Positions 35,901 through 44,091 of a stretch of 64,000 nt of DNA are shown one piece after another; within the stretch, counting starts at the first letter, position 1; every line of letters starts with the position of its first letter. The notes under the pieces were generated by a model. That model was not told the DNA's origin, did not search any database, and saw only the letters and a program-made list of their open reading frames with translations. The stretch lies in contig JADLZK010001363.1 of the NCBI GenBank assembly GCA_015847255.1, positions 28,363 to 92,362 of the forward strand, read 5' to 3'. The translations under genes were made by a program, and so were the position numbers. The DNA is from Hyparrhenia diplandra. Taxonomy: Eukaryota > Streptophyta > Magnoliopsida > Poales > Poaceae.

Positions 35901-37887
35901 CCGCGGCGAGGTCAGCGGGCGGCTCGGAGGAGGCGGCGGCGAAGGGGCGCGGTGGAGGTCGGCCCGGCCAGCGGGGCGTGCGGGGAGAGAGCCGGGGGCG
36001 GCGGCGCCCAGTGGCGTCACGCGCGGGCCACGAGGGCCATGCCATCCACACCCGGGGCGGCTGCGCCACCCGGGCCCGGCGAGGAACCGCGCCTAGATAG
36101 CACCCGCGGCTGCGGGGCCCCCGGCAAGCGCAAACCGCGCCCGTGGCGCGCTTCGCGCTGGTAGCGGTGTGTCGGCGGCGGCGGCCGTCCGCGGAAGGCG
36201 GCCGCGCGCGCGTGGCGGGTCCGGCCGCCGCGGCGGCGAAGGAGAGGCGCCCCGGCTGCTGCGCCCGGCCGACGGCGGCGCGCGGGCGTCTTAGCAGAGG
36301 TCGCGGGCGGCGCCCGCGCCCGTCCTCGCGAGCCGGGCGTCGAGCACCGGGGCGGCGCGGCGCGCGGCGGCCTGGCCTGCAGCAGCAGCATATGGGGGCA
36401 AAGCGGGAAGGAGGGGAGGGAAGGAGGCGGCTGCGGCGGTGGTGGTGGCGGCGGGCGGCCGGCCATGACATGACAGGCCGGCGGCGGCGGCGGCGGGCTA
36501 CGGTGTGTCGGGACAGGAAGGGGAAAGAACCGGGAAGATACCATGTTAGAATTGATTCCTCAATTAGGGCTAACCCTAGAAGGGTAGCAATATAGTGCAT
36601 ACATGGGCCTCTTGGGCCTAGCCTCATGGGCCAACACTACTCATACTCTAACAGTTGTGCATCAAATCCTCAAGGTGGATTGCTTATAACTGATGAGCCT
36701 TGAATACTTTGTATTGTATAGGATTACAGAAGCAATATTAAGTACGGATCAGAATAAACATAAAAGCACATCTGCTACAGATGGAGAAAAGGCTGCAGCA
36801 ACAGCTATTCTTGTATGTGTCCACTCATGATAAAGAGTCTTGTGATCTATCTTTTCTTTACTCTATGTAGTTTATTATGCGTCTTCAGACACATTTTGTT
36901 GCCTCTATGCTGTATCATGTTGCCTCGTTTCACCTTTTTCTGCTGTTTAGGGTAATGGAAATAAAGTATCGTGTTGCCTCGTTTCACCTTTTCTGCTGTT
37001 TGTATCATGTTATATTGATTTTTAATTGATAATATTGTGTTATGCATGCAGTTGCAAGCGCTTGCTGTTGTTGGGCTTACTGATATTATGGCAAAGCATC
37101 TGCTAGCGCCAGGGGTAATTCTCTTTTTTTAGCTTCATTTATGCTTAGTCAACTACTGAGTTATATCTATCATATGCATTTTAGTTCTTTCTAATATATC
37201 GTATTCTCTTTATTAGTTGGTACTCTTGATAAGGCTTCCATTGGAACATTTGAAGCATGGATTCTTCAAAATTGATGTTGTACACACATTGGACACACCT
37301 CGGCCATTTATATGGCCCAGAACAAAACTCATATATGTCCGATATACCACACTGCGGATCCATTTTAAAAATAAGTTTGGAAAGGTCTGGTACACTACTA
37401 TACATGTTATGTAACTTGATTTTAACTATTGTTGTAACAACAAATTTCAAATTAATTAGACAAAATAATTGTTTGAAAGGCATGGAGCAAAATTCTTTGG
37501 AACTTAAAACCTCATTGAAGCTTGCAACTTAACCAAATTTCGTTCCATTTCAGGTGCAAGATTGTAGAACTATTGAAGACGCTCTCCGCAGGTGCATTTC
37601 ACTTTACAGAGAGGTATGAATCAGACTTGTTTAATCCATGCTTATTTGAGCCTTCTGCCAGCGCGAGTATCATAATGAGACAATCGCTCTAATAGGACAT
37701 TTTTCTGATCTTGCAGCCTGATACGCGGAGGTTTGTGACAAAGGATGTGAAGCAGGGCTACTTGACGTGCCTGACGGGACTCATCAAGTCATTAGATCTC
37801 ACGCATCAGACGACGGAGTTGCAGGATTTGCTTGGTGAGGGGCGACAAATAATAGAAGAGTTGGGAGGTGAGAGTAATAGGAAGTAA
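14941..37887 (+). CDS. TPR-repeat (kinesin light chain-like) protein, 18 exons, probably mitochondrial
   Basis: Exons: 14941-15103, 15551-15634, 16948-17111, 19511-19615, 20096-20196, 22265-22343, 22874-22885, 23286-23351, 23984-24052, 24136-24192, 27015-27092, 28752-28849, 28938-28983, 30276-30403, 36722-36812, 37052-37114, 37554-37613 and 37717-37887. They join in phase to 1,635 nt (544 aa) with no internal stop. The first residues are rich in Arg and Ala without acids (MAAAYRRLLLRRIPGP), suggesting a mitochondrial presequence; a short hydrophobic stretch follows near residues 74-88. From about residue 130 there are KLC-type tetratricopeptide repeats, for example DKAEKLFQAALLEAKEGFG, EKAERLYLEAVEILEESFG and AQAQTCYERALKIEGRVMG. 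TPRs are protein-interaction scaffolds; the partner is unknown. Introns 3 and 11 appear to use GC donors and exon 7 is only 12 nt. Introns hold many transposons. The exon model is inferred from frame and homology. Confidence 0.88.
16133..16849 (+). mobile_element. Solo LTR in intron 2 of the TPR gene
   Basis: A 717-bp segment starts TGAGGTAAG and ends TTTCTAACA. Identical hexamers TATTCT flank it (16127-16132 and 16850-16855). A TATATAA box lies at about 16,334-16,340 and an AATAAAA-type signal near 16,790, as in an LTR with U3-R-U5. There is no internal coding region. The 6-bp duplication is one base longer than usual, but the coincidence of both ends and both signals makes an LTR the best reading. 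Confidence 0.65.
16418..16740 (+). repeat. Degenerate minisatellite, unit about 70 bp
   Basis: Four to five imperfect units contain TGCTAGCTTCAGATAGCC followed by TTGAGCTGTATG and AAGCTAG. They start near 16,418, 16,482 and 16,552, and the last units are rearranged. The array lies inside the solo LTR, downstream of its TATA box, so it is probably the variable R/U5 part of that family. Confidence 0.7.
17757..18038 (+). mobile_element. 5'-truncated LINE in intron 3, with 13-bp target duplication
   Basis: The right end is an A-rich tail after a grass-LINE-like 3' end (ATACGCAGTTCTCCTGTG...). The 13-mer ATAATTGAAAAAT occurs at 17744-17756 and again at 18039-18051, directly bracketing the insert. 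A variable-length duplication plus an A tail and only 282 bp of body is what 5'-truncated target-primed retrotransposition leaves. It is in the same orientation as the host gene. Confidence 0.75.
18163..19319. mobile_element. hAT-like foldback element with GC-rich core in intron 3
   Basis: The left end (GGGTTTGTTTGGTTGGGCTG) and the complement of the right end (GGCCCCTTTTGGTTTGGC) form imperfect terminal inverted repeats of a kind common in non-autonomous grass hAT elements. CTGTGAGCTGTGAG repeats lie just inside the left end. The core at 18,590-19,140 is GC-rich and yields several overlapping open frames on both strands with no recognisable domain. No matching 8-bp duplication was found, so the boundaries are approximate. 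Confidence 0.45.
20820..21503. mobile_element. Mutator-like element with about 140-bp TIRs in intron 5
   Basis: The left arm (20820 to about 20966) and the complement of the right arm (about 21368-21503) align along most of their length. Shared pieces include GGCTTATATGCAACC, TTCGATTTCCCATCCGGTGG and GGCTATTTTGCAATAAACCG. Such long TIRs around a GC-rich core are typical of MULEs, and the core (20,967-21,367) may be captured host sequence as in Pack-MULEs. No 9-bp target duplication is evident. No transposase is encoded. Confidence 0.65.
24606..26596 (-). mobile_element. Internally deleted copia element in intron 10
   Basis: The 5' LTR (minus strand) is at 26494-26596, from TGTTAGGG to ACTAACA. 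Beside it is a primer-binding site TGGTATCGGAGC, matching the 3' end of initiator tRNA-Met as in most copia elements. GATGT occurs at 24601-24605 and 26597-26601 and is the probable target duplication. The 3' LTR (24606 to about 24664) is badly decayed. After the binding site the sequence enters a polyprotein linker and then reverse transcriptase and RNase H; gag, protease and integrase are missing. It is related to the element at 31436-36653 and lies antisense to the TPR gene. Confidence 0.8.
24708..26439 (-). pseudogene. Copia reverse transcriptase/RNase H remnant
   Basis: Read from about 26,440 down: linker, then the reverse transcriptase N-terminus (WKWIWTHKRRANGSLERYKA-like, then GVDYDETFSPVVK), the polymerase motif YVDDIV near 25,590, the DLGQLHHFLGV block at about 25,490-25,526, and RNase H (YTDADWAGCPDTRRSTSGY near 25,080-25,135, then SSAEAEYRAVANG). 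The frame is broken at least at about 25,740, 25,540, 25,250 and 24,960. It is a dead fragment of the element at 24606-26596. Confidence 0.8.
26602..27014 (+). other. Intron 10 remainder with a short duplicated block
   Basis: The block CTCCTGATAATCCATACTTC occurs near 26,746 and again near 26,807. AT-rich sequence with CTAACCCTAACCCTAATGG near 26,880 follows. There is no gene; it ends at the exon 11 acceptor (TTGCAG at 27009-27014). Confidence 0.5.
29356..29754 (-). pseudogene. Copia gag fragment with primer-binding site
   Basis: A minus-strand frame of about 60 residues has the look of a copia gag (UBN2-type) N-terminus, with an acidic and Met-rich stretch ending in TTKVWEKL. Immediately next to the LTR at 29755, on the minus strand, is TGGCATCAAAGCC, a plausible initiator-tRNA-Met-type primer-binding site. 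The rest of the element is missing to the left. Confidence 0.5.
29755..30140 (-). mobile_element. Copia LTR in intron 13
   Basis: It begins TGTTGGTAATGG next to the primer-binding site and ends TTACTTAACA at 30140. On the minus strand a TTTATAAGGC TATA-like box lies near 30,046-30,055. The proposed outer end has no partner LTR or duplication within the intron, so the right boundary is inferred from the terminal ...AACA only. Confidence 0.55.
30752..30963 (+). mobile_element. Solo LTR, 212 bp, with ATATG target duplication (intron 14)
   Basis: It starts TGTTATGGG, ends TCGCAACA, and is flanked by ATATG at 30747-30751 and 30964-30968. It contains a TATATAAA box near 30,838. There is no internal region, so this is a clean solo LTR of a small, probably copia, family. 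Confidence 0.85.
31436..36653 (-). mobile_element. Near-complete copia retrotransposon with identical 110-bp LTRs (intron 14)
   Basis: The LTRs at 31436-31545 and 36544-36653 are 110 bp and identical by eye. GTTGT flanks both sides (31431-31435 and 36654-36658). A purine tract (minus strand AAGGGGGGGA) adjoins the 3' LTR at 31,546-31,556. A primer-binding site beginning TGGTATC adjoins the 5' LTR. The order gag region, protease, integrase, reverse transcriptase, RNase H on the minus strand is that of Ty1/copia. Such short LTRs are unusual for a 5.2-kb element. The identical LTRs suggest recent insertion, although 110 bp gives little dating power. It lies antisense within an intron and leaves the host exons intact. 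Confidence 0.92.
31640..35373 (-). pseudogene. Broken copia polyprotein (protease, integrase, RT, RNase H)
   Basis: The 706-codon frame 33253-35373 carries the aspartic protease core (AWIVDSGGTYHT near 34,950), the integrase zinc-binding HRRLGHP / CHACQLG block (about 34,450-34,580) and the integrase core. The first catalytic Asp of the D,D,E triad is replaced by Asn (VHCNLW, codon at 34393-34395); the second (QCDNG) and the Glu (NGKAERM) are present. Reverse transcriptase follows with LYGLKQAPRAW and YVDDI (about 32,582-32,596). The frame is broken repeatedly at roughly 33,100, 32,850, 32,420, 32,210 and 31,950. The region 35,400-36,540 should encode gag but is extremely GC-rich with no recognisable gag motif. 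Confidence 0.8.
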
Positions 37888-38590
37888 CAAGTATGATAAG
37901 CCATGTTACAGGCGAACACTAGGAAATCACATTGAGAGCTGGCATAAAGGGCTTCTTCATCAATGTTCGAGCCCAGTGTACATTTTCTGCCCAGGAGGGA
38001 TACGCAGAACATCAAAGCCGTTATTCATCCTAGAACAGAAATTTACAGGAAAGATTTGCTGTCCTGTGCCGCTGCCAAAGCCTGTCCATCCCGAGGCGGT
38101 GTGCGCACCCTGCACCAAGCGACACGGGGAATCAAAGACTGCTCTATCCGTCCCTTACTAACCGTCGTCTGAGAAGCATGGGTAGGGGTCTTCCCCTGTA
38201 TTCCATGGAAGACCCAAGATTTTACAGGCAAACACAAATACATTAATGTATTAAGTATATATGTATTGCTTCATGTTGCAAATCTGGCCCAAAAGCCCAA
38301 CAGAAAGCAGCAATTTTGTGCCCATCATCGCATGTTTCCTGGCTGTTGGCTCTCCCAATTCCCAACTCGCATCGCAACAAGATACCTTGTGCTCCTGCTT
38401 CCTGGCAGTGACCGCCTCCGGAAGTCCGGCGGGCAACGGCGACGGTGAGCCCGGTGCTCTGGCAGCCCACGACAGCCATGGTTCGGCTTCGGCTCCGGCT
38501 TGCTGCTTGAGGGAAGGTGAATAGCCCGCCGTTTTCTGATTTAGAGTGATTTCGTTTTCTGATTTTGTCCATTGGATTCTTGTAAAGTAG
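37888..38590 (+). other. 3' flank of the TPR gene and leader of an hAT fragment
   Basis: There is no supported coding sequence. The TPR stop codon at 37885-37887 is followed by probable 3' UTR. Further on, a GC-richer stretch (38,400-38,520) and TTGTAAAGTAG just before 38,591 look like the 5' part or intron of the following transposase gene. Confidence 0.4.
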
Positions 38591-39351
38591 ATGAAGAAGA
38601 ACTTGAAGAAGGGTGCTAGCAGTAGTCCATTTGTATTGTGGGACAAAGCTGCAAAGGCAAAGAAAACTTGTTCCACATCCACGCCGAATCCTCTTGTTGA
38701 GATTGAGAGCCTCTCCCCTGTTGAGAGCAATGTGCATCTAGCAATTGTGGAAGCACAGGATGATGGTGAAGCAAATGATGAAGCTCGAGCTCCCCAACCG
38801 GACACGGACAGAGTTTCCCCAGCTCCAATTGTAGGAGATTATGCAATTGATGAAGTGGATGAGGTCGGAGCAGATTTGGAGGCACTTAAGCATGATCCTG
38901 GGAAGCGGATACCCATCACAAGGTATGATGTTAATAACCAGGATTCAGTTAGAAGAAGGTACATTGAGTTGGGGCCATGTCAACCTAAGAATCATGATTT
39001 TCCTTATAGATACGTAAGTGGTCATCCACGTGGCTTTTGCTCTGTTTGGTTTAAGCAATATCCTTGGCTTGAGTATAGTGTAGAAAAAGATGTTGTTTTC
39101 TGCTTTGTTTTCTATTTGTTTAAGGATGGAACAAAATGCCCGATGGAGATACATTTGTGAATGGTGGAGATACACATGGGAGCTATCAACATTACTCATA
39201 CTACACCTACGACATCAATTCGAGAATCTATTGCTTCAAACACCACACAGTACAAAGCACTATATAAGCTCCGTTTGACATGGACACTCAACTGCTTGAG
39301 GTTTCTATTGCACCAAGGCTTGGCATTTAGAGGGCATGATGAAAGTGAATA
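38591..39351 (+). pseudogene. Second truncated hAT transposase (TTF-type zinc finger / DUF4371)
   Basis: The frame from 38591 has a basic N-terminus and an acidic linker. It then shows the plant hAT block RRRYIELGPCQPKNHDFPYR and WFKQYPWLEYSVEKD with a degenerate zinc-finger CFVFYLF (second Cys of the CFCC motif replaced), stopping at 39,160. A second frame picks up about 39,200-39,351 and ends just after LLHQGLAFRGHDES. The catalytic region is gone. Its 3' limit falls at the same protein position, within a few residues, as in the fragment at 12,394-13,105. Confidence 0.7.
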
Positions 39352-39860
39352 GTCACTCAACCAAGGACGCCGCCGCCAGCGACGCCGACGCCACCACAAC
39401 ACGCTCTAGCAGCACAACCTGAGACCATAGAACCTTGAGCACCCAGAGCGCGCCGTCAAAGGTCCTAGCACCAGGCACGCTTAGCCACGATGACGACCAC
39501 CCGCAGGGCACTGGCTTGGTGCCCGTGGACACGTCCCCGGCTGCTGCATGACTGCCACGCTAGGCAATCACCACCACCGCGGGGGGCTGCCGCCGATCAC
39601 AAACCGAACTGGCCTGGGATTCCACATAGCACCAGGAACCGGTCCCCGCCACCGGATCCAGCCCCAGGAGGAGCAGGTCCGGCCGGGCGTCGCCGGTCCA
39701 CATCGCCGACCTCATGCCCACCGGCTGCCGCTGCACACCGGGAAGGAGATCCGGGCCATGAGCCACCGAATCCGGCCCCAAGAGGGGCAGATCCGGTCGG
39801 GCGCCGCCTGACCTCGCCCGGGGAGTAGTTAGGGGGCTGCCGGGGAGGGGGCTTGTCGTG
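39352..39860. other. GC-rich spacer without a supported gene
   Basis: It is proline/arginine-coding in several overlapping frames on both strands, with two related CCGGCGGATCCGG-like blocks (about 39,650-39,690 and 39,765-39,810). The pattern is that of a captured or degenerate GC-rich exon. No domain is recognisable. Confidence 0.4.
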
Positions 39861-39871
39861 AATATACATCT

Positions 39872-40094
39872 TTTTGCCGGCTATTTTCAAAATTGCAAAT
39901 ATACCTTTTATGCATGCTAATTGGAGATGTTTGGTTTTGGACTGCCGCAGGGGATGAGGATGCTTGTCGCAACTTTTTTTTGAATATACATCAACTTTTG
40001 CATTTATTTTTTTTGCCGGCTATTTTCAAAATTGCAAATATACATCTTTTATGCATGCTAATTGGAGATGTTGTGGTTTTGGACACTGCCGCAG
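39872..40094. repeat. Direct repeat pair upstream of the SDR gene
   Basis: A block starting TTTTGCCGGCTATTTTCAAA and running through ATGCATGCTAATTGGAGATG to CTGCCGCAG occurs at 39872-39950 and 40011-40094. A shared GAATATACATC precedes both. The copies differ by a few small indels. Confidence 0.8.
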
Positions 40095-40413
40095 CGTGAT
40101 GATGAGACAAAAGAGTCTTTCTGAGCTGGTCTCTTCTCCTAGATGGAAACTTAATAATAGCAACTTTTTTTTTGAGAATTAATAATAGCAACTTTTGCAT
40201 TTATTATTTCTCTGAATCATCAGCAATATCGCTAAATCTATGTCATCACGTAAACGTTGTGTGCAGTGACGCAAAAGAGGAAAGTCTCTTGCATTTTCTG
40301 AAAAATTCATCAAAACCAAGGTTCCCGTGCTGAGTGAGAACTGACGGTAGTCGTGGTGCCCGAAGACAAATACGGACAGGCCTGGGAGGAAGATTCGATG
40401 CTTATGCATGATG

Positions 40414-40421
40414 TATATATA
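40414..40421 (+). promoter_or_regulatory. TATA box of the SDR gene
   Basis: TATATATA at this position lies 56 bp before the start codon at 40478. It implies a short 5' leader of about 25-30 nt. It is the only good TATA match close upstream. Confidence 0.55.
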
Positions 40422-40477
40422 CGTGATATAATGTCGATAAAGTGACGGTGCAGTTGGGTAACTCGTCGGATTCACTC

Positions 40478-41419
40478 ATGGCAGCGACTGGATCTGGATC
40501 AGGCAGCGGCGGCACACAGAATGACGAGGTGAGGCGGCGGTGGAGCCTGGCCGGCAAGACGGCACTCGTCACCGGAGGAACCAAAGGGATCGGGTAGGAG
40601 AGGAGTACGTGCGTATCGATCATCCATGCATATCGAGTTCATGCTGATCGATCGATGCATATATGACATAGGCTTGCGATCGTGGAGGAGCTGGTGAGCC
40701 TTGGCGCCAGGGTGCACACCTGCTCCCGCACCGCTGGCGACCTGGACGCATGCCGGCGTCGCTGGGCCGACAAAGGTCTACTCCACGACGGCGACAACGT
40801 GATCATCACCACCTCCGTCTGCGACGTGTCCTCGGAGCGCGAACGGGAGAGCCTGATTGCCACCGTGCACGGCCTCTTCCGCGGCAGCCTCCACATCCTC
40901 GTCAACAACGCCGGCGGGTCCCTGTACAGGCCGGCGGCGGCCACCACGCCCGACGACTACGCTCGCGTGATGGCCACCAACCTCGACTCTTGCTTCCACC
41001 TCAGCCGCCTCGCCCACCCGCTCCTCCGGCGAGCAGACGGCGGCGCCGTGGTGGTGCACATGTCCTCCGTGGCGGCCTTCGTCGCGTACCCGGCGCTGTC
41101 CGCCTACTCGGTCAGCAAGGGCGCCCTGCAGCCGCTCACCAGGAGCCTCGCCGCCGAGTGGGCGCCGCACGGCGTCCGCGTCAACTGCGTCGCGCCGGGG
41201 GTCATCGACAGCACGGGCATCTCCGGCACGACGCTGGGCGACCCCAGCAGAGCGCGGAGGCTGGCGGAGATGGAGATGTCGCGGGTGCCCATGCGCCGCT
41301 TCGGCACGCCGCAGGAGGTGGCCGCGCTCGTCACTTTTCTCTGCATGCCCGCCGCCTCCTACATAACTGGTCAGGTCATCTGCATCGACGGCGGACGAAC
41401 CGTTGCCGCCAAACTGTGA
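40478..41419 (+). CDS. Tropinone reductase-like short-chain dehydrogenase/reductase
   Basis: Two exons, 40478-40593 and 40672-41419, joined across a 78-bp GT-AG intron, give 864 nt (287 aa) with no defect. It is a classical SDR with a Rossmann fold and NAD(P)-dependent oxidoreductase activity. The cofactor motif TGGTKGIG is split by the intron after GIG. NNAG follows, then catalytic Ser in MSSVAAF and YSVSK (YxxxK), and the C-terminal YITGQVICIDGG typical of the tropinone reductase-like/SDR65C group. The basic residue in TGGTKGIG fits NADPH use (inference). Grass members of this group mostly do not make tropane alkaloids, so the substrate is unknown. A 16-residue Gly/Ser-rich leader precedes the fold and is not a clear targeting peptide. 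Confidence 0.93.
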
Positions 41420-41585
41420 CACTGCTACCGGTGTCAACTGTCTGTATTGCACCTGCAAATTTAATTCCACTCAACGTACCCATATGATGATGCCCAAGTT
41501 GTTATATGTTCATGCCTAGGACGATCTCTTTGTTCCTCAATTGTACTTTTTGACTATTCATTTTTCATGTTTTTATTTGTTATCA

Positions 41586-41750
41586 CTCCGTCTAAATTTA
41601 TCTAGATGCATAACAAAATGGATGTAACAAAAAAGTCAAAGCGACTTATAATTTGGAACGGTTATTCATCCACTTTGCTACGTATCTAGACATATTATGC
41701 ATAACTAAATGAATGAATCAAAAAGTCAAAGCGACTTATAATTCGGCCCA
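41586..41750. mobile_element. Stowaway-like MITE remnant with repeated end
   Basis: The sequence CTCCGTCTAAATTTATC at the left and two copies of AAAAGTCAAAGCGACTTATAAT (about 41,631 and 41,721), about 90 bp apart, resemble Stowaway ends. No complete inverted pair with TA flanks can be delimited. It lies just after the SDR gene's 3' end. Confidence 0.4.
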
Positions 41751-41807
41751 TTCTCAATACTTTGTGCAACCAGTAAAGCACCAGCTCATAATAAAGAACA
41801 GTAAAGC

Positions 41808-44091
41808 ATGGTAGGACAAAAGGCAATTGGCGTTGCATATATAGTCTGTATAATGCATAACAGGAAAGTACACCCGGGATATGCTGCAGTCGGAGTGGAT
41901 AGAGCTCTTAGAGGTTTTGAAGATATAGCTCTCGATTATGAAGGAGGTGATGAGGGGAAGACTCTAGGAGAAGTTGAGAAGGGTATCATTGTGTGGCGCA
42001 AGTGCTACATCATTATTATACTCAAAAAAAAGTGCTACATCATTATTCCTGGGTTTGCACCGCCCTCACCAAGGCAGTAGGATCCAACCTTACTGCCGTC
42101 TCCAAGGCAGGATCCAACCCAACTTCCGTCTTCAACGCAACTGTCTCCAATGCGGTCTCCAACCCCACCGCCTCCTGTGACTAAGCCATGTACCAGACAG
42201 GGAGGCTCCTCACAACCAAAGATATCATCTGCCCCGCCGGTGAAGACGATCAAGAAAACCACTTTGAAACCAAAGAAGAACGTCAAGAAATTGCCTGGTG
42301 AAATGACATACGACGAATTGGTGGTGGAGACCAATAAAGAAGTTGCAGCACACTTTGCAAAGCCGCTGCCCAAGCCGCCTTCTCCGTTTTCTAGCATAGC
42401 TCCAAAAGAACTAAGGAGAAGAGTGAATGAAATAGACAGGAAGAAGAGGCAGAAAAAATCCGGCCTCGCCAATATCGGACTACAACCGCTGTCTGGTGAA
42501 GGAAAACGAGCGAGCTAAAAAACAGGCGACAATGAAAGGTGTTCCGCAACTCGGAGAACAAGAATTGCAATCCATCCCTCCACTAGTTGTTCATGATGAA
42601 TATGGTTCGAACAATGCTGTTGTATCAGACATGCTGGCGCTAATTCAAAGCGGTCAGGAAGGAATCGATTTGGTGGAGATGAATAAGGTCTGCACTGCCC
42701 TAGGTCTTCGGATAGAGGATGTGGAGTTCCCCACGGCTGAGAAAATTGATACATGGCAGAAATATGAAAATGGTAAGCCACTGTGGGATCCTACCAAAGA
42801 AGGCCAACCGACTACACAAATGTACCTGCTACACAATGGTACATCGAGGCATGTCGCCGTGGAGAGAAGTGTTTCGGTGTCAGAATCAGAGACGAACATC
42901 GGTTTCGTGGCAATGACGTTATGCTCATCGATTTTGACGAACTACACCAACTCTTCCACATGAGGGACCTCGACAAAAGTATCCTTAGCTTATGTTGTCT
43001 GTAAGTGATTCTTTATACTAATTATTATTAAGTCACTTCGTAAGTACATTAGTTTGTGTCTATTATCCTCCTCTCACTATATATCTATATGCAGAAATGA
43101 GATGGTACACATGAGACAGAAAGGGATTGAGACTACTCGATTCATAGATCCACATGTGGTATACAAACCACGTAATATCTGGCGTAGATGGCGAAGGTCC
43201 ACAGAGAAGAATATGTTGCTGTTCTTAGAGAACCACCGCAACAAGAGACGTGTACTCTTCCCCTACAACTTTGGGTGGGTGTTCATAATGGCTCTTTGTT
43301 TTCCTTAATTATATATCTCTAGTTAATTATGAGTGTAATATATGCTTGCGTATGTGTACACATGCAGCAACCACTGGATATTGTTCGACTTGAATCTGAG
43401 TCACGGTGATCTAAACATCTAGGACTCACTCTTCAAACCCCAAGACGACTACCAAGATATGATCGATTTTATCCAGAGGTAATTGCAGTATCTCTAGCAC
43501 AACTATATATATATAATTTGTATGCAATATTAATGGTTCAAATATTTTGTTTTTTTTTTTTGCCGCAGTGCTTGGATAAAGGTCGTTCAAACACATCAGA
43601 TGGACCGCAAAAAACACCACTAGTTATCCATTGAAACAAAGTAAGTACTATATATTCCTAATGATGATGCTTCAATTCCTATATATCAATTTACCGTATC
43701 GCATGACAATTTTTTTCTCATACAGTATTGTCCGAGGCTACCACAGGGGACCAATCTCTGTGGATTCTACGTTTCCGAAGTTCATAAGGGTATGCTCACA
43801 TAGAAGCAAACAAGAGGAAGATGAAGTACGTCTATATATGTACAACACAATATATTTTCCTTTATTATATATACACATATATATTTATATACTAATACTT
43901 TTTCTTTAACCCGGATTGAAGATGGAGCGCTTCATGAAGAATGTAACTATAGAGAAATATCATTTCCCGACAATGCAAGATAGCATAGCAGGATATATTA
44001 ATGATCAGGTCTTAAAGCCCGGCGGCAAGTTCTACGTTGACCCCATTGAGAAGTGGCTTCCAAACCCCGACGATTCGGACTCGAGAAGATG
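41808..44091 (+). pseudogene. Decayed transposon-associated gene with C48 (Ulp1-like) peptidase domain
   Basis: Fragments in changing frames follow the order seen in CACTA-associated plant proteins. First is a GFEDIALDYEGGD...VWRK block (41,905-42,002), then a Lys/Pro-rich linker (42,150-42,470) and a WYIEACRRG...LIDFDELHQLFHM block (42,840-42,965). The C-terminal part is a cysteine-peptidase fold: His in NHWILFDLNL (about 43,372-43,400), and Cys in QGTNLCGFYV (about 43,747-43,777) after a GT-AG-like intron. Defects are a 31-bp-spaced duplication of GTGCTACATCATTATT near 42,001-42,047, frame changes near 42,450 and 42,840, and TAG in place of the residue before DSL (43,421-43,423). The last frame ends at 44,091. 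It cannot make a full protein. Confidence 0.6.

Noticed and set aside
40778..41470. 230-codon minus-strand frame
   Set aside because: Antisense shadow of the SDR exon 2; no homology, GC-rich third positions explain the absence of stops.
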